From Rikenellaceae bacterium (GTDB taxonomy: Bacteria; Bacteroidota; Bacteroidia; Bacteroidales; UBA932), in the NCBI GenBank assembly GCA_022777205.1, contig JALFGP010000097.1:1-55943 (forward strand): 55,943 bases of DNA, given 5' to 3'. Below are positions 18,256 to 25,973 of the stretch, in pieces (position 1 is the first letter of the stretch; every line of letters starts with the position of its first letter). A program made the translations under genes and the position numbers. The notes below the pieces were generated by a model. That model saw nothing but the letters and a program-made list of their open reading frames with translations. It had not been told where the DNA came from and made no database searches.

Positions 18256-18840
18256 TCAGATGTTCATAGTGTGCTCCAGAACAATCTTCAATCCAATGCA
18301 AATCAATATTATACCTCCTGTAATTTCTGCTTTGGCCGCAAACTTTTTCCCGATACGAGTACCGGCTCCGACTCCGACAACCGAAAATGCAAATGTCACG
18401 ATTCCAATAATCCCTACGGCTGCCCATATATTCAGGTTACTGATGGCCACAAATGAAACTCCGACTGCCAGTGCATCTATGCTCGTTGCGATTGCTTCCA
18501 TCAGCATAGTCTTGAATCCCAAATCGTTATGTCCACATTCACCGCAACATACCGGCTTCCCTTTTGCATCCTTGAGACCTTCCCGAACCATATTCAACCC
18601 AATGAAAAGCAACAGAGCAAACGCGATCCAATGGTCCCAGCTGCTGATCAGATCCAGAAATCTGTTTCCTGCAAAATAGCCTGCCAGAGGCATCAGAGCC
18701 TGAAAAAGGCCGAACCAGAGTCCCACCTGGACAGCTTGTTTCCAATCAGCATCCTTAAGGGATATGCCCTTGCAAACCGATACGGCAAAGGCATCCATAG
18801 ACAGGCCGACTGCAATCAATACTATAGTCAAAAAATTCAT
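18256..18840 (-). CDS. mntP: Manganese efflux pump MntP
   Basis: 194 residues, six membrane helices. The N-terminal IAVGLSMDAFAVSVCKG carries the conserved Asp of the family, repeated in the second half as AIATSIDALAVGVSF, with GTRIGKKF after. It exports Mn2+. A cytoplasmic loop contains CCGECGH, a possible extra metal site not present in the E. coli protein. The ATG at 18840 is chosen; an in-frame ATG at 18864 adds eight residues. The predicted leader of about 35 nt is too short for the yybP-ykoY manganese riboswitch often linked to mntP. Confidence 0.92.
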   Translation of the reverse strand: MNFLTIVLIAVGLSMDAFAVSVCKGISLKDADWKQAVQVGLWFGLFQALMPLAGYFAGNRFLDLISSWDHWIAFALLLFIGLNMVREGLKDAKGKPVCCGECGHNDLGFKTMLMEAIATSIDALAVGVSFVAISNLNIWAAVGIIGIVTFAFSVVGVGAGTRIGKKFAAKAEITGGIILICIGLKIVLEHTMNI

Positions 18841-18880
18841 CGTTTCATCAAAATATGTCGCCAAATGGCGAATAGCGGGG

Positions 18881-18888
18881 CAAATTTA
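18881..18888 (-). promoter_or_regulatory. -7 element for mntP
   Basis: Minus strand TAAATTTG; predicted start near 18875. It lies back to back with the plus-strand element at 18912-18919, so the two divergent promoters overlap. Confidence 0.55.
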
Positions 18889-18911
18889 GTAAAAAACTAG
18901 CATTATTTTAT

Positions 18912-18919
18912 TACCTTTG
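18912..18919 (+). promoter_or_regulatory. -7 element for the lipoprotein/barrel pair
   Basis: TACCTTTG, a full TAnnTTTG match; predicted start near 18926, about 45 nt ahead of the ATG at 18971. A weak TTTAG lies about 22 bases upstream. Confidence 0.6.
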
Positions 18920-18970
18920 TCAGTCTGTGTGATAACAGATTTGATGGAATATTAACCAATTCATAATTAT

Positions 18971-20755
18971 ATGAAAAAGCATTTTGCATTTATCCTATCG
19001 TTTATGCTATCTGCAACCACTTTTGCTCTGGTGTCTTGCGTTAACAAGGATTATGACCTTTCGAAGCCTATTGATTTAGAGATGAACATAGGCGGAAAGC
19101 TGGAAATGCCTCTGAAAATGGAGCAGGATTTCTCCTACAGGCTTGGTGACCTCATTTCTATGGAAGGCAACGATGTTGTCAAGGTGGACCCAAACGGAGA
19201 TTACAAGTTTGTCATTAAACCTTCCGAAGGATTCAGTGCCGAATATTCTTTCGCGGATTTTGATATTCCACCAATCAGTGTCCAACAGCAAAGCAATGGG
19301 ATTGTTTTCCCTCCTGAGTCTGTTGGCTATAAAAAAACCTTTAATTTGTCCGCCATCCAAGGCGATTCAGCTATTGAAGTGACTGACATTGATACCTCCA
19401 TCAAGAAATTGGGAAAGATTTTTTTGAAGGACACCTATCTTTACCTCAGCCTCAAACCGAGCAGTTCGACTTTGACTGCTGATTTTGAACAGGGTATTGT
19501 GATGACTCTCCCTGACAATATGAACTTCAGTGACCCTCAACTCATCGAGAAGGGTAAAAACGAAGTGTACGGAAAGATATTTTTCGATGAGGTCAAGCCT
19601 AATGTCCTGAAAATTGGGAGTATTACGGGATTCAAAACAGGTTTTACCATCAGGTGTAGAATCAATTGCATCAAGGTGGAAAAGGTGGTGGCCGGCAGCC
19701 TGAATATTCCTGTCAGTTTCAGTATTGAATTTCCTGGCGAGTCCAGTATCCAGGTGGAACAATCTGGGGTTGAGTTCAGTTTTATTGGCAAAGCTGTCAT
19801 AAATTCCATTAAAGTTGACAATGTGGAGGTTGTGGCAGAACCCCAGTTGAGTTGTCCGGATGTGTCCATGAATATCGATGCTCCGGAAGATTTCAAGGAG
19901 GGCGGATCATTCGATTTCGAACTTGAGGATTTGTGTTTCAATCTTATAGCGACAAACAACACACCTTTTGATTTCAAACTATCTACGGATTTGGTGTCAT
20001 ATAATGGAAGTGGTCTTGAGAATACAAGAAAGAGTGTGGGAGGTGATGGTTCTGAACTCAGTGTTCCAGCGGGGACAGCAGATAAGAGTTTCTACATCTC
20101 TGAATCCGGGAAATATGGTGAAGCGCAACCGGGCGAAAAAGTTGTGGTGCCGGGGCTTACGGATCTTGTCTCCCCTATCCCTGACAAGTTTGCGATTGAA
20201 AATATCAAAGTCACCTGGGTGGACAAAGCTGGATTCACTACCTTGAATCTAGGGGAAAAGTATTCTGTTGCGGTAAATTACTCTCTTGAAACGCCGTTCA
20301 GTTTCAAGAAGGTAAGTTTCAAAACCGAACAGGTGGCGGCTCTCGGAGTGGATCTCGGCAATGTGGGATTCAATGACTTGTATCTTGCTGCATCAGTGGT
20401 AAATACTCTTCCTCTGGATATTGATTTGGACTGCCAGATGCTGGATGATGCAGACCAGGTGGTGGATAATGTGGAAGTGCTTGTGGTTATCCTGGACGAG
20501 GCTGGCAATGCAATTGATTATGTTCCAGCCGGTTCCGTTCAGACTCCTGCCACCTCCAAGCTCCGTCTTGCCTTTGTTTCAAAAGACTCTTCAGCAGTTA
20601 CTGCCATACAGAAACTGAAATTCAAGATTACTGCGAAGTCTCCGGAAGGCACGGTGGCTACACTCAATGCTGAGCAGTCTCTGGTCATTACGGATTTTGT
20701 GGCCGGTACTGAAAGCGGAATTTATATCAATCCTGAATCAAATAAAAATGAATAA
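18971..20755 (+). CDS. Large Bacteroidales lipoprotein of unknown function
   Basis: 594 residues. The N-terminus is a lipoprotein signal: a hydrophobic stretch ending ATTFALVSC with the lipid Cys at 23, followed by VNKDYDLSKPID. No enzymatic motif was recognised. The body is beta-rich, with repeating Ser/Val/Ile patterns and several segments shaped like Ig/jelly-roll strands (SLNIPVSFSIEFPGESSI; LVVILDEAGNAIDYVPAGS). It ends 6 bases before the barrel-type gene at 20762, so the two are an operon and probably act together at the outer membrane. The lipid-anchored partner plus barrel layout suggests an envelope assembly or surface role, which is inference only. Confidence 0.7.
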   Translation: MKKHFAFILSFMLSATTFALVSCVNKDYDLSKPIDLEMNIGGKLEMPLKMEQDFSYRLGDLISMEGNDVVKVDPNGDYKFVIKPSEGFSAEYSFADFDIPPISVQQQSNGIVFPPESVGYKKTFNLSAIQGDSAIEVTDIDTSIKKLGKIFLKDTYLYLSLKPSSSTLTADFEQGIVMTLPDNMNFSDPQLIEKGKNEVYGKIFFDEVKPNVLKIGSITGFKTGFTIRCRINCIKVEKVVAGSLNIPVSFSIEFPGESSIQVEQSGVEFSFIGKAVINSIKVDNVEVVAEPQLSCPDVSMNIDAPEDFKEGGSFDFELEDLCFNLIATNNTPFDFKLSTDLVSYNGSGLENTRKSVGGDGSELSVPAGTADKSFYISESGKYGEAQPGEKVVVPGLTDLVSPIPDKFAIENIKVTWVDKAGFTTLNLGEKYSVAVNYSLETPFSFKKVSFKTEQVAALGVDLGNVGFNDLYLAASVVNTLPLDIDLDCQMLDDADQVVDNVEVLVVILDEAGNAIDYVPAGSVQTPATSKLRLAFVSKDSSAVTAIQKLKFKITAKSPEGTVATLNAEQSLVITDFVAGTESGIYINPESNKNE

Positions 20756-20761
20756 TCGCCT

Positions 20762-22195
20762 ATGAAAAGAGTTATAGCAACAGTTTTGGCTGTGGTTTTG
20801 GCTATTTCAGGCCTTTCTGCACAGAATATGAGGACCGGCTATTTTATGGACGGTTATGCATTCAACTTCAAGATGAATCCTGCAATTGGATCCAGCCGCG
20901 GGTTTTTCAGCATTCCTGTACTCGGCAACACTAATGCAGGGGTTTCCACAAACCTGGCTTTGTCATCAATACTGTACCCAAAGTCTGACGGTAGCGGTCT
21001 TACGCTTTTCTTGAATTCAGAGGTCCCGGCAGAGTTTGCCTTGAGCAAATTCAAGCCTATCAATAAGTTGAACGTGAATACGGATCTCTCGCTCATTGCC
21101 TTCGGCTTTTGGACTGGAAGCAGTTTCAGGATGTTCCACAATTTCGAGGTTTCCCTAAAGGCCGATGTGAATGCCTCTCTCCCCTATGACCTTTTCAGGT
21201 TTGCCAAGGAAGGCACAGTCAACGGTGATAAATTTAGTCTGGATAATCTTGGGGTGAGCGCAAATACTTATTTGTCAGTTGCTTACGGATTCAATATCCC
21301 TATAGGCAAACACGTCAGGCTCGGAGCTAGGGTCAAGGCTCTGTTCGGATTGGCTTCAGCTGAGTTGGATCTCACAGGAACACGTCTTCAGGCAGCAAGC
21401 GACAAATGGACCATTTCCACCGCAGGCAAACTTATGATGGCTCTACCTGCAAAGGCTGAATTGCCTGTGGATGAGGATGGCAACTATAATTTTGCGGGTC
21501 TTGGAGAGAGTTTTTCCAATCCGGATCTGCTTTCCAACATCAGTTCCACTTTCGGAAGTGCCGGAGCAGCAGTTGATTTGGGGGTGACAGTGGATTTTCT
21601 TGAGAATTTTACTGCATCGGTTTCCGTGACAGACCTGGGCTTCATATCCTGGAACAACTGCTATCTCGGAGAGGGGTTGAAGGATGATTCCGGACAGCCT
21701 GTGGAATATGTGGTTGTGGACAATACCGCTACGACAGATTTCTCCCAGCTTGGAGAAAAACTTCAGAACTGCATCAAAATTCATTCAACAGAATATGGCG
21801 TGAAAAAAACCACAATGCTCTCCCCTATGCTTTATGCGGGCCTGCAATACCGTATGCCTTTCTATGAGAGACTTTCCGTAGGTGCACTTTCTTCCACCAA
21901 GTTTTCCGGAAAATCCGCCACTTGGACAGAGGGCCGTTTCTGCATCAATTTGGATCCTGTCAACTGGTTCAGTATCAGCACCAATTATGCCTACTCCACA
22001 TTCGGACATTCTGCAGGTGCTGCCTTGAGTTTTCATCTTCCTGGACTTAATCTTTTTGTGGGTACTGATTCATATATTCCGTTGACCAATGTGACACCTC
22101 AATGGGTACCGGTCAATGCAGTGACTACTTCCGTGACTGTTGGGCTGAATATTATGTTCGGACGCTACAGTGGACGGTACTCAAATAATGACTGA
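20762..22195 (+). CDS. DUF5723-like outer-membrane beta-barrel protein
   Basis: 477 residues with a cleavable signal peptide (about 1-20, ending GLSAQ). The mature start NMRTGYFMDGYAFNFKMNPA is typical of a Bacteroidota family (DUF5723-like) of predicted outer-membrane barrels related in style to PorV/FadL-like proteins. Alternating hydrophobic strands run through the body and the protein ends in a strand with FGRYSGRYSNND. Function unknown. Paired with the lipoprotein gene 6 bases upstream. Confidence 0.7.
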   Translation: MKRVIATVLAVVLAISGLSAQNMRTGYFMDGYAFNFKMNPAIGSSRGFFSIPVLGNTNAGVSTNLALSSILYPKSDGSGLTLFLNSEVPAEFALSKFKPINKLNVNTDLSLIAFGFWTGSSFRMFHNFEVSLKADVNASLPYDLFRFAKEGTVNGDKFSLDNLGVSANTYLSVAYGFNIPIGKHVRLGARVKALFGLASAELDLTGTRLQAASDKWTISTAGKLMMALPAKAELPVDEDGNYNFAGLGESFSNPDLLSNISSTFGSAGAAVDLGVTVDFLENFTASVSVTDLGFISWNNCYLGEGLKDDSGQPVEYVVVDNTATTDFSQLGEKLQNCIKIHSTEYGVKKTTMLSPMLYAGLQYRMPFYERLSVGALSSTKFSGKSATWTEGRFCINLDPVNWFSISTNYAYSTFGHSAGAALSFHLPGLNLFVGTDSYIPLTNVTPQWVPVNAVTTSVTVGLNIMFGRYSGRYSNND

Positions 22196-22250
22196 TGCAA
22201 TTGGTTCAGTAACCCCAAAAGAATTACTTTAATCTTTAGTTTGAAATCTT

Positions 22251-23384
22251 ATGTCTGTTGAAATCAGAAAGGCACAGAGCAAGAGCGAGATGAGAGATTT
22301 CATCTATTTTGCCAACAATCTATATAAAGGAAACAAATATTATTGTCCAAGTCTTATCTCGGACGATTACGCGACTTTCGATCCTAAAAAAAACGGAGCC
22401 ATGGATTTCTGCCAGTGGCAGCCATTCCTTGCCTACAAGGACGGGAAACTGGCCGGAAGGGTTATGGCTATCATAAATCCGAAGGCCAATGAAAGCTGGA
22501 AGGTGGAACAGGTTCGTTTCGGCTGGATAGATTTCATTGATGATGAGGAGGTTGCAAAGGCTCTGCTGGATGCTGTGGCTGCCTGGGGCAAGGAAAGGGG
22601 GATGAAGCAAATCGTTGGTCCTTTGGGATTTACAGATTTTGATCCTGAAGGAATGCTCATTGAGGGCTTCGACCGTCTTGCCACTTTGACGGGCTTATAC
22701 AATCACCCTTATTATCCTCAGATTCTTGAGAAACTCGGTTTCAAAAAGGAGACAGACTGGGTGGAATACCGAATCACCTTCCCTGAAGAACTGCCTCAGA
22801 AGTACTATCAGTTTGCAGACCTTATCGTCAAGAAATACAATCTGAACGTGAGGAAGGTCAGCAGAGAAATGATTGACAAGGAAAATTACGGGCGCAAATT
22901 CTTCAAGCTCATCAACGAGACCTATTATAAACTGTATGGCTTTTCAGTGCTGAATGACAAGCAGATAGATGCTTACACAAAGCAATATCTTTCTCTCCTT
23001 GACACCCGTATGGTCAGTTTTGTGGAAGATGACAAGGGAGAGTTGATTGCTGCTGGTATCACTATGCCGGATCTTTCCCTCGCGCTTCAGAAGTGCAACG
23101 GTGAACTCTTCCCTACCGGATGGTATCATTTGCTCAAGGCCATATTCTGGAAACCTTGCGACACTCTCGATTTGCTGCTTATGGGAGTGAGGGAGGATTA
23201 CCGTAGCCGTGGCCTCAATGCCGTGATTATCGCAGATTTGTATCCACGACTCAAGGAGATGGGATTCAAGTATGTGGAGACCACTGCAGAACTTGAGACC
23301 AACGACAGCATCCAGGCTGTATGGAAAAACTTCGAAAAGGAGCAGCATAAACGCCGCAGAGCATACGGCAAGGAAATCGAATAA
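22251..23384 (+). CDS. GNAT-like N-acetyltransferase family protein
   Basis: 377 residues, cytoplasmic. N-terminal block SVEIRKAQSKSEMRDFIYFANNLYKGN and a first GNAT-like half (FLAYKDGKLAGRVMAIINP near 63-81) are followed by a conserved GPLGFTDFDPEGMLIEGF near 124-141 and a second half with VREDYRSRGLNAVIIADLYPRLKEMGFKYVETT near 313-345, which resembles the acetyl-CoA loop. Members are common in Bacteroidota and often misnamed. Substrate unknown. Its stop overlaps the rarA start by one base (TAATG). Confidence 0.7.
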   Translation: MSVEIRKAQSKSEMRDFIYFANNLYKGNKYYCPSLISDDYATFDPKKNGAMDFCQWQPFLAYKDGKLAGRVMAIINPKANESWKVEQVRFGWIDFIDDEEVAKALLDAVAAWGKERGMKQIVGPLGFTDFDPEGMLIEGFDRLATLTGLYNHPYYPQILEKLGFKKETDWVEYRITFPEELPQKYYQFADLIVKKYNLNVRKVSREMIDKENYGRKFFKLINETYYKLYGFSVLNDKQIDAYTKQYLSLLDTRMVSFVEDDKGELIAAGITMPDLSLALQKCNGELFPTGWYHLLKAIFWKPCDTLDLLLMGVREDYRSRGLNAVIIADLYPRLKEMGFKYVETTAELETNDSIQAVWKNFEKEQHKRRRAYGKEIE

Positions 23385-24664
23385 TGCCGGCACCGCTTCC
23401 AGAGAGAATGCGTCCCCACAGCCTGGATGGTTATGTGGGGCAGAGACATCTTGTCGGTGAAGGTTGCGTTCTGCGCAATATGATTGAGAGCGGCAACCTC
23501 ACTTCTTTCATACTTTGGGGGCCTCCGGGGGTGGGCAAAACCACGCTTGCACGTATTGTGGCCCAGTCTGCTGGACGTGAATTCTACACTCTTTCGGCGG
23601 TCAGTTCGGGTGTGAAGGAAGTGCGTGAAGTGATTGACAAATCCCGTTCGCGGGGTCTTTTCGGATCCGGGGCGACTCCAGTGCTATTCATAGATGAGAT
23701 ACACCGCTTCAGCAAGTCCCAGCAGGATGCTCTGCTCGGAGCAGTAGAGGACGGGACCTTTGTTCTGATTGGGGCCACTACGGAAAACCCTTCTTTTGAA
23801 GTCATCACTCCCCTGCTTTCCCGCTGTCAGGTTTTTGTGCTCAAGAGCCTGGAAAAGGAGGATCTGCAAGTTCTGCTGCGGAAGGCCTTGGCTGAAGATG
23901 AGATTTTGCGCAGTCTGGACATCAAGGTCGTGGAGACGGATGCTTTGTTCAGGTATTCCTCTGGAGATGCACGCAAGCTGCTGAATATTCTGGACATAAT
24001 TGTGGCCTCACATCGGGTCGGAGAGCAGATTCTAATAGATAACAATCTTGTTACTGCGTCTCTGCAAGAGAATGTTGCGATATATGACAAAAGCGGTGAG
24101 ATGCATTATGACATTATCTCAGCCTTTATCAAATCCGTGAGGGGCTCTGATCCCAATGCCGCTGTATATTATCTTGCCAGGATGCTTGTCGGGGGTGAAG
24201 ACCCGCTGTTCATCGCACGCAGGTTGTGCATTCTTGCTGCGGAGGACATAGGGCTGGCGAATCCAAATGCTCTGTTACTGGCCAATGCCTGTTTTCAGAC
24301 TGTACATAATATAGGTATGCCTGAGGCGAGGATTCCGCTGTCGGAGACTACGATTTATCTTGCGACCTCCCCGAAGAGCAATTCCGCTTATCTTGCCATC
24401 AATGAGGCGATGGAAGTGGCGCGCAAGACTCAAACTTCATCTGTGCCGCTATATTTGAGGAATGCCCCGACAAAACTGATGGAAGAATTGGGCTATGCTG
24501 ACGGTTACAAGTACGCCCACGATTACCCCGGCCATTTCGCCGACCTGGAGTTCCTCCCGTCGGACCTCTCAGGCACAGTCTTCTACTCCCCTGCCGACAA
24601 TCAGAAAGAATCTCAACTCCTTTCCCGTCTGGAAGGCCTCTGGCCGAAGTACTATAAGAAGTGA
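23384..24664 (+). CDS. rarA: Replication-associated recombination protein A (AAA+ ATPase)
   Basis: 426 residues. RarA/MgsA acts at stalled replication forks with SSB. Opening PLPERMRPHSLDGYVGQRHL near 4-23 is characteristic; Walker A GPPGVGKTTLARI near 47-59; Walker B FIDEIHRFSKSQQDALL near 100-116; sensor 1 LIGATTENPSFEV near 126-138; then the C-terminal tetramerisation region ending with SDLSGTVFYSPADN. Overlaps the preceding gene by one base, so the two are coupled. Confidence 0.95.
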   Translation: MPAPLPERMRPHSLDGYVGQRHLVGEGCVLRNMIESGNLTSFILWGPPGVGKTTLARIVAQSAGREFYTLSAVSSGVKEVREVIDKSRSRGLFGSGATPVLFIDEIHRFSKSQQDALLGAVEDGTFVLIGATTENPSFEVITPLLSRCQVFVLKSLEKEDLQVLLRKALAEDEILRSLDIKVVETDALFRYSSGDARKLLNILDIIVASHRVGEQILIDNNLVTASLQENVAIYDKSGEMHYDIISAFIKSVRGSDPNAAVYYLARMLVGGEDPLFIARRLCILAAEDIGLANPNALLLANACFQTVHNIGMPEARIPLSETTIYLATSPKSNSAYLAINEAMEVARKTQTSSVPLYLRNAPTKLMEELGYADGYKYAHDYPGHFADLEFLPSDLSGTVFYSPADNQKESQLLSRLEGLWPKYYKK

Positions 24665-24695
24665 AGTTCAGCCTAAAGCCATAAATGATAATATT

Positions 24696-25586
24696 TCATC
24701 GTGAGCCGATCCAGATGAGGACCATGCCGATGAGTATCATTGCGAGGTCGAGGGCTTTGGCTTTGAGGTTGCGTTCTTTGAAGATCAGGGCTCCGCATAG
24801 GAAAGAAACTATGACGGAACTTCTGCGGACGAGGGACACTACTGAAATCATTGAGTCTGGCTGGCTCAATGCGGAAAAATAGGCGTAATCAGCTGCGGAT
24901 ATGAATATGGAAATCAGCGGAATGGCCCAGCTCCATCGGAAGGGAGTGGATTTGTGGCGGTTCGGCAGCCAGAGGCTCAGCATAACAATGCCCATCATCA
25001 GCATCTGGTAGAAATTGTACCACCCTTGGACGAAGGATGGTTCCATTTTTTGCATTATGTATTTGTCATACAGGCCGCTGCAAGCTCCTGTGAATGCGGC
25101 TGCAGCTATGAACCATATCCATTTGTTGTGTGCAAAATTGATATTTTCCTTTTTGCTTGAACGGCTCAGCATCAACAGGGAAAACAATGAAAGGATTACA
25201 CCGCCCCATTGCCAGGCGTTGAGCCTTTCTCCGAAAATGAGCATTGCACCCAGAAGAACGAGTATGGGCCGGGTTGCATTGATTGGACCTACTATGGTTA
25301 TCGGGAGATGTTTCAGGCCGAAATAGCCGAAAATCCAGGAGGTCAATACAATGCAGGATTTTGCTATAATCAGCAGATGTGCTTTCAGAATTCCGATTTC
25401 TGCAAAGGATGCCGTTGCTCCGGAGAATGAGGATATTATGACCTTGGAGAATATCAGGGTTGAGAATACCGTATTGAGGAACAACACCGGAATTACCGCA
25501 TTGTTCTTTAGTGCTGCCTTTTTGGATGTGTCATATAGTCCCAGCAATGCTGCAGACAAAAATGCTAATGCCAACCACATAATCAT
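24696..25586 (-). CDS. EamA/DMT-family transporter
   Basis: 296 residues with ten predicted membrane helices in two EamA halves (GLYDTSKKAALKNNAVIPVL near 17-36; a second half after NKWIWFIAAAAFTGACSGLYD). Drug/metabolite transporters export or import small metabolites; the substrate cannot be told. A basic loop (SRSSKKENINFAHNK) separates the halves. Convergent with rarA across 31 bases; promoter box TAAATTTG lies at 25602-25609, making the leader only about 9 nt. Confidence 0.85.
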   Translation of the reverse strand: MIMWLALAFLSAALLGLYDTSKKAALKNNAVIPVLFLNTVFSTLIFSKVIISSFSGATASFAEIGILKAHLLIIAKSCIVLTSWIFGYFGLKHLPITIVGPINATRPILVLLGAMLIFGERLNAWQWGGVILSLFSLLMLSRSSKKENINFAHNKWIWFIAAAAFTGACSGLYDKYIMQKMEPSFVQGWYNFYQMLMMGIVMLSLWLPNRHKSTPFRWSWAIPLISIFISAADYAYFSALSQPDSMISVVSLVRRSSVIVSFLCGALIFKERNLKAKALDLAMILIGMVLIWIGSR

Positions 25587-25601
25587 TCACAAAATGATTG
25601 G

Positions 25602-25609
25602 CAAATTTA
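25602..25609 (-). promoter_or_regulatory. -7 element for the DMT transporter
   Basis: Minus strand TAAATTTG; predicted start near 25595, next to the ATG at 25586. No clear -33 element. Confidence 0.5.
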
Positions 25610-25915
25610 AGAATTATTATTGTATTTCTTCCATACAGCCTTCCCTACAGCGAGTACATATCAAGAAACAGCCCCAACGTACGGAAGGCATCCACGAGGC
25701 ATTCCCCGCCTATCCATTAGTCTCCATTTCCTTACAAAAAGACCAGCAATTATCACCCGAAGAATCCAACTACGTACTCGCGCACCAGCGCGACGGCGGG
25801 AGCTGTGTATTTGACTATGTAATAGTCAAATACGGAAGGCGGAGCCGCAGGGTATAATAGGGGCAGAGCCCCTAGGCATATATAGCGGGTACTGGAAGCT
25901 CCGCTTCCAGTACCC
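25610..25915. other. Gap with a run of short hairpins
   Basis: No convincing gene between the DMT transporter and the TamA-like gene. From 25778 rightward it is a series of perfect inverted repeats: TCGCGC-4-GCGCGA (25778-25793), a 12-base arm pair GTATTTGACTAT with loop GTA (25807-25833), TAGGGGC-3-GCCCCTA (25858-25874), and CGGGTACTGGAAGC with loop TCC (25886-25916). They continue into the coding end of the next gene. The half nearer the DMT gene (25610-25770) shows nothing recognisable. Confidence 0.65.
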
Positions 25916-25973
25916 GGCTACACTTTGGGGTTGGTTATCCGTCAGAACGGATAACCAACCCCAAAGTGTAGCC
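25916..25973 (-). terminator. 27-base perfect hairpin over a gene's stop codon
   Basis: Arms 25916-25942 and 25947-25973 are exact complements around the 4-base centre CAGA. The right arm encodes the last nine codons of the TamA-like gene, the stop codon (25944-25942) sits in the centre and first arm base, and the left arm is an inverted copy of those codons. Downstream on the same strand come four more hairpins. It is probably a terminator or 3'-end stabiliser, of unusual length. Confidence 0.7.

Noticed and set aside
18841..18880. Manganese (yybP-ykoY) riboswitch upstream of mntP
   Set aside because: The leader from the promoter at 18881-18888 is about 35 nt or less, too short for that element.
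25351..25857. 168-codon plus-strand frame between the DMT transporter and the hairpin array
   Set aside because: Half lies opposite the transporter gene, the other half crosses hairpins; composition is not coding and nothing recognisable is encoded.
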